From Amblyomma americanum (lineage: Eukaryota; Arthropoda; Arachnida; Ixodida; Ixodidae), in NCBI RefSeq assembly GCF_052857255.1, contig NC_135504.1:143866121-143930120 (forward strand): a stretch of DNA of 64,000 bases. Reading direction: 5' to 3'. Made by a program: the position numbers and the translations under genes. Below, in pieces: positions 11,764-23,383 of the stretch. Positions within the stretch are counted from its first letter, which is position 1, and each line of letters opens with the position of its first letter. Below the pieces are notes generated by a model. It worked only from the letters and a program-made list of their open reading frames with translations. It was not told the DNA's origin and searched no databases.

Positions 11764-14700
11764 CGTTGTTTTGAGCCGGAATACAAGTTTTCGCGCAGTT
11801 CTGAGAGAAAAAGTTTACACCTTTCTCTCGTCTACTATTCGACGACTTGTAATATGGATGCTCGTGAATCTTGCTAGTTTCGACCTAAAACGATGTATCC
11901 CGTTGTTTTCAGCCGGAATACAAGTTTTCGCGCAGTTCTGAGAGAAAAAGAATACACCTTTCTCTCGGGTACTCTTCGACGGCTTGTAAAATCGATGCTA
12001 GTGAATCTTGCTAGTTTCGATCTAAAACGATGTATGCCTTTGTTTTGAGCCGGAATACAAGTTTTCGTGCAGTTCTGGGAGAAAAAGTTTACACCTTTCT
12101 CTCGTCTACTCTTCGAAGACTTGTGAAATCGATGCTCGTGAATCTTGCTAGATTCGATCTAAAACGATGTATCCCGTTGTTTTGAGCCGGAATACAAGTT
12201 TTCGCGCAGTTCTGAGAGAAAAAGTTTACACATTTCTCCCGTCTACTCTTCGAAGACTTGTAATATGGATGCTCGTGAATCTTGCTAGTTTCAATCTAAA
12301 ACGATGTAACCCGTTGTTTTGAGCAGGAATACAAGTTTTCGCGCTGTTCTGAGAGAAAAAGTTTACACCTTTCTCTCGTCTATATTCGACGACTTGTAAA
12401 ATCGATGCTCGTGAATCTTGCTAGTTTCGACCTAAAACTATGTATCCCGTTGTTTTGAGCCGGAATACAAGTTTTCGCGCAGTTCTGAGAGAAAAAGTTT
12501 ACACCTTTCTCTCGTGTACTCTTCGACGACTTGTAAAATCGATGCTCGTGAATCTTGCTTGTTTCGATCTAAAACGATGAATCCCGTTGTTTTGAGCCGC
12601 AATACAAGGTTTCGCGCAGTTCTGAGAGAAAAAGTTTACACCTTTCTCTCGTCTACTCTTCGACGACTTGTAAAATCGATGCTCGTGAATCTTGCTGGTT
12701 TCGATCTAAAACGATGTATCCCGTTGTTTTGAGCCGGAATACAAGTTTTCGCGCAGTTCTGAGAGAAAAAGTTTACACCTTTCTATCGTCTACTCTTCGA
12801 CGACTTGTAAAATCCATGCTATTGCATCTTGCTAGTTTCGATCTAAAACGATGTATCCCGTTGTTTTGAACCGGAATACAAGTTTTCGTGCAGTTCTGAG
12901 AGAAAAAGTTTACACCTTTCTCTCGTGCACTCTTCGAGACTTGTAAAATCGATGCTCGTGAATCTTGCTAGTTTCGATCTAAAACGATGAATCCCGCTGT
13001 TTTGAGCCGGAATACAAGTTTTCGTGCAGTTCTGAGAGAAAACTTTACACCTTTCTCTCGTCTACTCTTCGACGACTTGTAAAATTGATGCTCGTGAATC
13101 TTGCAAGTTTCAATCTAAAACGATGTTTGCCGTTGTTTTGAGCCGGAATACAAGTTTTCGCGCAGTTCTGAGAGAAAAAGTTTACACCTTTCTCTCGTGT
13201 ACTCTTCGACGATTTGTAAAATCTATGCTCGTGAATCTTGCTAGTTTCGATCTAAAACGATGAATCCCGTTGTTTTGAGCCGGAATACAAGTTTTCGCGC
13301 AGTTCTGAGAGAAAACGTTTACACCTTTCTCTCGTCTACTATTCGACGACTTGTAAAATCGATGCTCGTGAATCTTGCTAGATTCGACCTAAAACGATGT
13401 ATCCCGTTGTTTTCAGCCGGAATACAAGTTTTCGCGCAGTTCTGAGAGAAAAAGTATACACCTTTCTCTCGGGTACTCTTCGACGACTTGTAAAATCGAT
13501 GCTAGTGAATCTTGCTAGTTTCGATCTAAAACGATGTATCCCTTTGTTTTGAGCCGGAATACAAGTTTTCGTGCAGTTCTGGGAGAAAAAGTTTACACCT
13601 TTCTCTCGTCTACTCTTCGAAGACTTGTGAAATCGATGCTCGTGAATCTTGCTAGATTCGATCTAAAACGATGTATCCCGTTGTTTTGAGCCGGAATACA
13701 AGTTTTCGCGCAGTTCTGAGAGAAAAAGTTTACACATTTCTCCCGTCTACTCTTCGACGACATGTAATATGATTGCTCGTGAATCTTGCTAGTTTCGATC
13801 TAAAACGATGTAACCCGTTGTTTTGAGCCGGAATACAAGTTTTCGTGCAGTTCTGAGAGAAAAATTTACACCTTTCTCTCGTCTACTCTTCGACGACTTG
13901 TAAAATCGATGCTCGTGAATCTTGCAAGTTTCGATATAAAACGACGTATCCCGTTCTTTTGAGCCGGAAAACACGTTTTCGCGCAGTTCTGAGAGAAAAA
14001 GTTTACACCTTTCTCTCGTCTATATTCGACGACTTGTAAAATCGATGCTCGTGAATCTTGCTAGTTTCGACCTAAAACGATGTTTGCCGTTGTTTTGAGC
14101 CGGAATACAAGTTTTCGCGCAGTTCTGAGAGAAAAAGTATACACCTTTCTCTCGGGTACTCTTCGACGACTTGTAAAATCGATGCTAGTGAATCTTGCTA
14201 GTTTCGATCTAAAACGATGTATCCCTTTGTTTTAAGCCGGAATACAAGTTTTCGTGCAGTTCTGGGAGAAAAAGTTTACACCTTTCTCTCGTCTACTCTT
14301 CGAAGACTTGTGAAATCGATGCTCGTGAATCTTGCTAGATTCGATCTAAAACGATGTATCCCGTTGTTTTGAGCCGGAATACAAGTTTTCGCGCAGTTCT
14401 GAGAGAAAAAGTTTACACCTTTCTCTCGTCTATATTCGACGACTTGTAAAATCGATGCTCGTGAATCTTGCTAGTTTCGACCTAAAACGATGTTTGCCGT
14501 TGTTTTGAGCCGGAATACAAGTTTTCGCGCAGTTCTGAGAGAAAAAGTTTACACCTTTCTCTCGTGTACTCTTTGACGATTTGTAAAATCCATGCTCGTG
14601 AATCTTGCTAGTTTCGATCTAAAACGATGAATCCCGTTGTTTTGAGCCGGAATACAAGTTTTCGCGCAGTTCTGAGAGAAAAAGTTTACACCTTTCTCTC

Positions 14701-15543
14701 GTCTACTATTCGACGACTTGTAATATGGATGCTCGTGAATCTTGCTAGTTTCGACCTAAAACGATGTATCCCGTTGTTTTCAGCCGGAATACAAGTTTTC
14801 GCGCAGTTCTGAGAGAAAAAGTATACACCTTTCTCTCGGGTACTCTTCGACGACTTGTAAAATCGATGCTAATGAATCTTGCTAGTTTCGATCTAGAACG
14901 ATGTATGCCTTTGTTTTGAGCCGGAATACAAGTTTTCGTGCAGTTCTGGGAGAAAAAGTTTACACCTTTCTCTCGTCTACTCTTCGAAGACTTGTGAAAT
15001 CGATGCTCGTGAATCTTGCTAGATTCGATCTAAAACGATGTATCCCGTTGTTTTGAGCCGGAATACAAGTTTTCGCGCAGTTCTGAGAGAAAAAGTTTAC
15101 ACATTTCTCCCGTCTACTCTTCGACGACTTGTAATATGGATGCTCGTGAATCTTGCTAGTTTCGATCTAAAACGATGTAACCCGTTGTTTTGAGCAGGAA
15201 TACAAGTTTTCGCGCAGTTCTGAGAGAAAAAGTTTACACCTTTCTCTCGTCTATATTCGACGACTTGTAAAATCGATGCTCGTGAATCTTGCTAGTTTCG
15301 ATCTAAAACGATGAATCCCGTTGTTTTGAGCCGCAATACAAGGTTTCGCGCAGTTCTGAGAGAAAAAGTTTACACCTTTCTCTCGTCTACTCTTCGACGA
15401 CTTGTAAAATCGATGCTCGTGAATCTTGCTGGTTTCGATCTAAAACGATGTATCCCGTTGTTTTGAGCCGCAATACAAGTTTTCGCGCAGTTCTGAGAGA
15501 AAAAGTTTACACCTTTCTATCGTCTACTCTTCGACGACTTGTA
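11651..15543. repeat. 4.0-kb satellite block, copy 2 of 2 (one monomer shorter)
   Basis: Second copy of the block at 5500-9528. It lacks one whole monomer near 13,120: the sequence passes from the aaattgatg/cttgcaag monomer straight into gatgtttgccg, where copy 1 has a ggaaaacacg monomer between them. Differences from copy 1 are sparse: gaatacacc against gtatacacc near 11950, cttgcttgtttcg near 12558, aactttacacc near 13041, and tgttttaagccgg near 14230. Together the two copies show a large displaced duplication with in-register loss of a monomer afterwards. Confidence 0.84.
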
Positions 15544-15879
15544 ATATCGATGCTCGTGAATCTTGCTAGTTTCGACCTAAAACGATGTAACCCGTTGTTC
15601 TGAGCCAGAATACAAGTTTTGGCGCAGTTCTGAGAGAAAAAGTTTACACCTTTCTCTCGTGTACTCTTCGACGACTTGTAAAATCGATGCTATTGCATCT
15701 TGCTAGTTTCGATCTAAAACGATGTATCCCGTTGTTTTGAACCGGAATACAAGTTTTCGTGCAGTTCTGAGAGAAAAAGTTTACACCTTTCTCTCGTGTA
15801 CTCTTCGAGACTTGTAAAATCGATGCTCGTGAATCTTGCTAGTTTCGATCTAAAACGATGAATCCCGCTGTTTTGAGCC

Positions 15880-18800
15880 GGAATACAAGTTTTCGTGCAG
15901 TTCTGAGAGAAAAATTTACACCTTTCTCTCGTCTACTCTTCGACGACTTGTTAAATTGATGCTCGTGTATCTTGCAAGTTTCGATCTAAAACGATGTATC
16001 CCGTTCTTTTGAGCCGGAAAACACGTTTTCGCGCAGTTCTGAGAGAAAAAGTTTACACCTTTCTCTCGTCTATACTCGACGACTTGTAAAATCGATGCTC
16101 GTGAATCTTGCTAGTTTCGACCTAAAACGATGTTTGCCGTTGTTTTGAGCCGGAATACAAGTTTTCGCGCAGTTCTGAGAGAAAAAGTTTACACCTTTCT
16201 CTCGTGTACTCTTCGACGATTTGTAAAATCCATGCTCGTGAATCTTGCTAGTTTCGATCTAAAACGATGAATCCCGTTGTTTTGAGCCGGAATACAAGTT
16301 TTCGCGCAGTTCTGAGAGAAAAAGTTTACACCTTTCTCTCGTCTACTATTCGACGACTTGTAAAATCGATGCTCGTGAATCTTGCTAGTTTCGACCTAAA
16401 ACGATGTATCCCGTTGTTTTCAGCCGGAATACAAGTTTTCGCGCAGTTCTGAGAGAAAAAGTATACACCTTTCTCTCGGGTACTCTTCGACGACTTGTAA
16501 AATCGATGCTAGTGAATCTTGCTAGTTTCGATCTAAAACGATGTATCCCTTTGTTTTGAGCCGGAATACAAGTTTTCGTGCAGTTCTGGGAGAAAAAGTT
16601 TACACCTTTCTCTCGTCTACTCTTCGAAGACTTGTGAAATCGATGCTCGTGAATCTTGCTAGGTTCGATCTAAAACGATGTATCCCGTTGTTTTGAGCCG
16701 GAATACAAGTTTTCGCGCAGTTCTGAGAGAAAAAGTTTACACATTTCTCCCGTCTACTCTTCGACGACTTGTAATATGGATGCTCGTGAATCTTGCTAGT
16801 TTCGATCTAAAACGATGTAACCCGTTGTTTTGAGCCGGAATACAAGTTTTCGTGCAGTTCTGAGAGAAAAATTTACACCTTTCTCTCGTCTACTCTTCGA
16901 CGACTTGTAAAATCGATGCTCGTGAATCTTCCAAGTTTCGATCTAAAACGATGTATCCCGTTCTTTTGAGCCGGAAAACACGTTTTCGCGCAGTTCTGAG
17001 AGAAAAAGTTTACACCTTTCTCTCGTCTATATTCGACGACTTGTAAAATCGATGCTCGTGAATCTTGCTAGTTTCGACCTAAAACGATGTTTGCCGTTGT
17101 TTTGAGCCGGAATACAAGTTTTCGCGCAGTTCTGAGAGAAAAAGTTTACACCTTTCTCTCGTGTACTCTTCGACGATTTGTAAAATCCATGCTCGTGAAT
17201 CTTGCTAGTTTCTATCTAAAACGATGAATCCCGTTGTTTTGAGCCGGAATACAAGTTTTCGCGCAGTTCTGAGAGAAAAAGTTTACACCTTTCTCTCGTC
17301 TACTATTCGACGACTTGTAAAATCGATGCTCGTGAATCTTGCTAGTTTCGACCTAAAACGATGTATCCCGTTGTTTTCAGCCGGAATACAAGTTTTCGCG
17401 CAGTTCTGAGAGAAAAAGTATACACCTTTCTCTCGGGTACTCTTCGACGACTTGTAAAATCGATGCTAGTGAATCTTGCTAGTTTCGACCTAAAACGATG
17501 TAACCCGTTGTTCTGAGCCAGAATACAAGTTTTGGCGCAGTTCTGAGAGAAAAAGTTTACACCTTTCTCTCGTGTACTCTTCGACGACTTGTAAAATCGA
17601 TGCTATTGCATCTTGCTAGTTTCGATCTAAAACGATGTATCCCGTTGTTTTGAACCGGAATACAAGTTTTCGTGCAGTTCTGAGAGAAAAAGTTTACACC
17701 TTTCTCTCGTGTACTCTTCGAGACTTGTAAAATCGATGCTCGTGAATCTTGCTAGTTTCGATCTAAAACGATGTAACCCGTTGTTTTGAGCCGGAATACA
17801 AGTTTTCGCGCAGTTCTGAGAGAAAAAGTTTACACCTTTCTCTCGTGTACTCTTCGACGACTTGTAAAATCGATGCTCGTGAATCTTGCTAGTTTCGATC
17901 TAAAACGATGTATCCCGTTCTTTTGAGCCGGAAAACACGTTTTCGCGCAGTTCTGAGAGAAAAAGTTTACACCTTTCTCTCGTCTATATTCGACGACTTG
18001 TAAAATCGATGCTCGTGAATCTTGCTAGTTTCGACCTAAAACGATGTTTGCCGTTGTTTTGAGCCGGAATACAAGTTTTCGCGCAGTTCTGAGAGAAAAA
18101 GTTTACACCTTTCTCTCGTGTACTCTTCGACGATTTGTAAAATCCATGCTCGTGAATCTTGCTAGTTTCTATCTAAAACGATGAATCCCGTTGTTTTGAG
18201 CCGGAATACAAGTTTTCGCGCAGTTCTGAGAGAAAAAGTTTACACCTTTCTCTCGTCTACTATTCGACGACTTGTAAAATCGATGCTCGTGAATCTTGCT
18301 AGTTTCGACCTAAAACGATGTATCCCGTTGTTTTCAGCCGGAATACAAGTTTTCGCGCAGTTCTGAGAGAAAAAGTATACACCTTTCTCTCGGGTACTCT
18401 TCGACGACTTGTAAAATCGATGCTAGTGAATCTTGCTAGTTTCGATCTAAAACGATGTATCCCTTGTTTTGAGCCGGAATACAAGTTTTCGTGCAGTTCT
18501 GGGAGAAAAAGTTTACACCTTTCTCTCGTCTACTCTTCGAAGACTTGTGAAATCGATGCTCGTGAATCTTGCTAGATTCGATCTAAAACGATGTATCCCG
18601 TTGTTTTGAGCCGGAATACAAGTTTTCGCGCAGTTCTGAGAGAAAAAGTTTACACATTTCTCCCGTCTACTCTTCGACGACTTGTAATATGGATGCTCGT
18701 GAATCTTGCTAGTTTCGATCTAAAACGATGTAACCCGTTGTTTTGAGCCGGAATACAAGTTTTCGCGCAGTTCTGAGAGAAAAAGTTTACACCTTTCTCT

Positions 18801-19823
18801 CGTGTACTCTTCGACGACTTGTAAAATCGATGCTCGTGAATCTTGCTAGTTTCGATCTAAAACGATGTATCCCGTTCTTTTGAGCCGGAAAACACGTTTT
18901 CGCGCAGTTCTGAGAGAAAAAGTTTACACCTTTCTCTCGTCTATATTCGACGACTTGTAAAATCGATGCTCGTGAATCTTGCTAGTTTCGACCTAAAACG
19001 ATGTTTGCCGTTGTTTTGAGCCGGAATACAAGTTTTCGCGCAGTTCTGAGAGAAAAAGTTTACACCTTTCTCTCGTGTACTCTTCGACGATTTGTAAAAT
19101 CCATGCTCGTGAATCTTGCTAGTTTCTATCTAAAACGATGAATCCCGTTGTTTTGAGCCGGAATACAAGTTTTCGCGCAGTTCTGAGAGAAAAAGTTTAC
19201 ACCTTTCTCTCGTCTACTATTCGACGACTTGTAAAATCGATGCTCGTGAATCTTGCTAGTTTCGACCTAAAACGATGTATCCCGTTGTTTTCAGCCGGAA
19301 TACAAGTTTTCGCGCAGTTCTGAGAGAAAAAGTATACACCTTTCTCTCGGGTACTCTTCGACGACTTGTAAAATCGATGCTAGTGAATCTTGCTAGTTTC
19401 GATCTAAAACGATGTATCCCTTGTTTTGAGCCGGAATACAAGTTTTCGTGCAGTTCTGGGAGAAAAAGTTTACACCTTTCTCTCGTCTACTCTTCGAAGA
19501 CTTGTGAAATCGATGCTCGTGAATCTTGCTAGATTCGATCTAAAACGATGTATCCCGTTGTTTTGAGCCGGAATACAAGTTTTCGCGCAGTTCTGAGAGA
19601 AAAAGTTTACACATTTCTCCCGTCTACTCTTCGACGACTTGTAATATGGATGCTCGTGAATCTTGCTAGTTTCGATCTAAAACGATGTAACCCGTTGTTT
19701 TGAGCCGGAATACAAGTTTTCGCGCAGTTCTGAGAGAAAAAGTTTACACCTTTCTCTCGTGTACTCTTCGACGACTTGTAAAATCGATGCTCGTGAATCT
19801 TGCTAGTTTCGATCTAAAACGAT
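15880..19823. repeat. 957-bp (7-monomer) higher-order repeat array, about four copies
   Basis: The ggaaaacacg barcode recurs every 957 bp at 16016, 16973, 17930 and 18887, and the aatcccgttg monomer with ctactattcg recurs at 16267, 17224, 18181 and 19138. 957 is seven monomers less two bases. The third and fourth copies (from 18181 and 19138) agree at every place I compared up to 19823, including a private missing T in gatgtatcccttg. The second copy (from 17224) is mosaic: at 17490-17760 it carries the gagccagaatac and gctattgcatc monomers in place of the monomers found in copies 3 and 4. The array ends where 19824 reads aatcccgttg with gccgcaatac instead of the expected ggaaaacacg monomer. 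Confidence 0.9.
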
Positions 19824-20640
19824 GAATCCCGTTGTTTTGAGCCGCAATACAAGGTTTCGCGCAGTTCTGAGAGAAAAAGTTTACACCTTTCTCTCGTCTA
19901 CTCTTCGACGAATTGTAAAATCGATGCTCGTGAATCTTGCTGGTTTCGATCTAAAACGATGTATCCCGTTGTTTTAAGCCGGAATACAAGTTTTCGCGCA
20001 GTTCTGAGAGAAAAAGTTTACACCTTTCTCTCGTCTACTCTTCGACGACTTGTAAAATCCATGCACGAGAATCTTGCTAGTTTCGATTTAAAACAATGTA
20101 ACCCGTTGTTTTGAGCCGGAATACAAGTTTTCGCGCAGTTCTGAGAGAAAAAGTTTACACCTTTCTCTCGTGTACTCTTCGACAACTTGTAAAATCGATG
20201 CTATTGCATCTTGCTAGTTTCGATCTAAAACGATGTATTCCTTGTTTTGAGCCGGAATACAAGTTTTCGTGCAGTTCTGAGAGAAAAAGTTTACACCTTT
20301 CTCTCGTGTACTCTTCGAGACTTGTAAAATCGATGCTCGTGAATCTTGCTAGTTTCGATCTAAAACGATGAATCCCGCTGTTTTGAGCCGGAATACATGT
20401 TTTCGTGCAGTTCAAGAGAAAAATTTACATCTTTCTCTCGTCTACTCTTCGACGACTTGTAAAATCGATGCTCGTGAATCTTGCAAGTTTCGATCTAAAA
20501 CGATGTATCCCGTTCTTTTGTGCCGGAAAACACGTTTTCGCGCAGTTCTGAGAGAAAAAGTTTACACCTTTCTCTCGTCTATACTCGACGACTTGTAAAA
20601 TTGATGCTCGTGAATCTTGCTAGTTTCGATCTAAAACGAT
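19824..20640. repeat. Terminal monomers of subfamily I before the subfamily switch
   Basis: Six monomers that resemble 15.3-16.1 kb (gccgcaatac, gctattgcatc, cttcgagacttg, ggaaaacacg at 20524, ctatactcgacg at 20579) but carry more private changes, such as ttcaagagaaaaattt near 20412 and a missing base in gtattccttg near 20236. The last subfamily I hallmark is ctatactcgacg. The next monomer opens with gcattccg at 20641 and belongs to subfamily II. There is no spacer between them. Confidence 0.75.
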
Positions 20641-22745
20641 GCATTCCGTTGTTTTGAGCCGGAATACAAGTTTTCGTGCAGTTCTGAGAGAAAGTGTACA
20701 CCTTTCTCTCGTCTACTCTTCGAAGACTTGTAAAATAGATGCTCGTGAATCTTGCTAGTTTCGATCTAAAACGATGTATCCCGTTTTTTTGAGCCGGAAT
20801 ACAAGTTTTCGCGCAGTTCTGAGAGAAAAAGTTTACACCTTTCTCTCGTCTACTCTTCGACGACTTGTAATATCGATGCTCGTGAATCTTGCTAGTTTCG
20901 ATCTAAAACGATGTATTCCGTTGTTTTGAGCCGGAATACAAGTTTTCGCGCAGTTCTGAGAGAAAAAGTTTACACCCTTTCTCTCGTCTACTCTTCGACG
21001 ACTTGTAAAATCAATGCTGGTGAATCTTGCTAGTTTCGATCTACAACGATGTATCTCGTTGTTTTGAGCTGGAATAGAAGTTTTCGCGCAGTTCTGAGAG
21101 AAAAAGTTTACACCTTTCTCTCTTCTACTCTTCGAGGACTTGTAAAATCGATGCTCGTGAATCTTGCTAGTTTCGATCTAAAACGATGTAACCCGTTGTT
21201 CTGAGCCGGAATACAAGTTCTGACGCAGTTCTGAGAGAAAACGTTTACACCTTTCTCTCGTCTACTCTTCGAGGACTTGTAAAATCGATGCTCGTGAATC
21301 TTGCTAGTTTCGATCTAAAACGATGAATCCCGTTGTTTTGAGCCGGAATACAAGTTTTCGCGCAGTTCTGAGAGAAAAAGTTTACACCTTTCTCTCGTCT
21401 ACTCTTCGACGACTTGTAAAATCGATGCTCGTGAATCTTGCTAGTTTCGATCTAAAACGATGTATCCTGTTGTTTTGAGCCGGAATACAAGTTTTCGTGC
21501 AGTTCTGAGAGAAAAAGTTTACACCTTTCTCTCGTCTACTCTTCGACGAGTTGTGAAATCGATGCTCGTGAATCTTGCTAGTTTCGATCTAAAACGATGT
21601 ATTCCGTTGTTTTGAGCCGGAATACAAGTTTTCGCGCAGTTCTGAGAAAAAAAGTTTACACCTTTCTCTCGTCTACTCTTCGACGACTTGTAAAATCGAT
21701 GCTCGTGAATCTTGCTAGTTTCGATCTAAAACGATGTATCCCGTTTTTTTGAGCCGGTATACAAGTTCTCGCGCAGTTCTGAGAAAAAAGTTTACACCTT
21801 TCCCTCGTGTACTCATCGACGACTTGTAAAAGCGATGCTTGTGAATCTTGCTAGTTTCGATCTAAAACGATGTATCCCGTTGTTTTGAGCCGGAATACAA
21901 GTTTTCGTGCAGTTCTGAGAGAAAAAGTTTACACCTTTCTCTCGTCTACTCTTCGAGGACTTGTAAAATCGATGCTCGTGAATCTTGCTAGTTTCGATCT
22001 AAAACGATGAATCCTGTTGTTTTGAGACGGAACACGAGTTTTCGCGCAGTTCTGAGAGAAAAAGTTTACACCTTTCTCTCGTCTACTCTTCGACGACTTG
22101 TAAAATCGATGCTCGTGAATCTTGCTCGTTTCGATCTAAAAGGATGTATCCCGTTGTTTTGAGCCGGAATACAAGTTTTCGTGCAGTTCTGAGAGAAAAA
22201 GTTTACACCTTTCTCTCGTCTACTCTTCGACGACTTGTAAAATCGATGCTCGTGAATCTTGCTAGTTTCGATCTAAAACGATGCATTCCGTTGTTTTGAG
22301 CCGGAATACAAGTTTTCGTGCAGTTCTGAGAGAAAGTGTACACCTTTCTCTCGTCTACTCTTCGAAGACTTGTAAAATAGATGCTCGTGAATCTTGCTAG
22401 TTTCGATCTAAAACGATGTATCCCGTTTTTTTGAGCCGGAATACAAGTTTTCGCGCAGTTCTGAGAGAAAAAGTTTACACCTTTCTCTCGTCTACTCTTC
22501 GACGACTTGTAATATCGATGCTCGTGAATCTTGCTAGTTTCGATCTAAAACGATGTATTCCGTTGTTTTGAGCCGGAATACAAGTTTTCGCGCAGTTCTG
22601 AGAGAAAAAGTTTACACCTTTCTCTCGTCTACTCTTCGACGACTTGTAAAATCAATGCTCGTGAATCTTGCTAGTTTCGATCTACAACGATGTATCTCGT
22701 TGTTTTGAGCTGGAATAGAAGTTTTCGTGCAGTTCTGAGAGAAAG
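20641..22745. repeat. 1,640-bp class (12-monomer) repeat, one full and one truncated copy
   Basis: Copy 1 runs from gcattccg at 20641 to about 22282, and copy 2 starts at gcattccg 22283 (offset 1,642, falling to 1,641 after an extra C in tacacccttt at 20971). The gagctggaatagaag barcode agrees (21071/22712). Copy 2 is cut short inside that monomer: 22712 begins gagctggaatagaag, but the same monomer continues as cgtgcag and gagaaagtgtacacc, which belong to a different monomer type. Copy 2 therefore ends in a hybrid monomer at about 22720-22745. Confidence 0.8.
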
Positions 22746-23383
22746 TGTACACCTTTCTCTCGTCTACTCTTCGAAGACTTGTAAAATAGATGCTCGTGAA
22801 TCTTGCTAGTTTCGATCTAAAACGATGTATCCCGTTTTTTTGAGCCGGAATACAAGTTTTCGCGCAGTTCTGAGAGAAAAAGTTTACACCTTTCTCTCGT
22901 CTACTCTTCGACGACTTGTAATATCGATGCTCGTGAATCTTGCTAGTTTCGATCTAAAACGATGAATCCTGTTGTTCTGAGACGGAATAAAAGTTTTCGC
23001 GCAGTTCTGAGAGAGAAAGTTTACACCTTTCTCTCGACTACTATTCGACGACTTGTAAAATCGATGCTCGTGAATCTTGCTAGTTTTGACCTAAAACGAT
23101 GTATCCCGTTGTTTTGAGATGGAATACAAGTTTTCGCGCCGTTCTGAGAGAAAAAGTTTACACCTTTCTCTCGTCTACTCTTCGACGACTTGTAATATCG
23201 ATGCTCGTGAATCTTGCTAGTTTCGATCTAAAACGATGTATTCCGTTGTTTTGAGCCGGAATACAAGTTTTCGCGCAGTTCTGAGAGAAAAAGTTTACAC
23301 CTTTCTCTCGTCTACTCTTCGACGACTTGTAAAATCAATGCTCGTGATTCTTGCTAGTTTCGATCTACAACGATGTATCTCGT

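Larger units (their letters stand above)
1..20640. repeat. Satellite subfamily I
   Basis: The left third of the array is marked by variants that I do not find to the right of 20.64 kb: gtatacacc followed by ctctcgggtac, gaagacttgtgaaatcg, gatgtttgccg, ccggaaaacacg, taatatggatg, gccgcaatac with caaggtttcg, gctattg(a/c)atc, and ctatattcgacg with a one-base deletion. The marker ggaaaacacg occurs at 3987, 5354, 6994, 7951, 10138, 11641, 13966, 16016, 16973, 17930, 18887 and 20524. Its spacing (957, 1,367, 1,503, 1,640 and larger values) is always close to a whole number of monomers. Conversely, cgaggacttg, gtgtacacc and ttctgacgcag are absent here. Confidence 0.88.

Noticed and set aside
16655..16680. 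RNA polymerase III B box (ggttcgatct)
   Set aside because: Only one variant monomer reads ggttcgatc, the last bases do not fit the consensus, no A box is at a suitable distance, and the usual form tttcgatc is further off.
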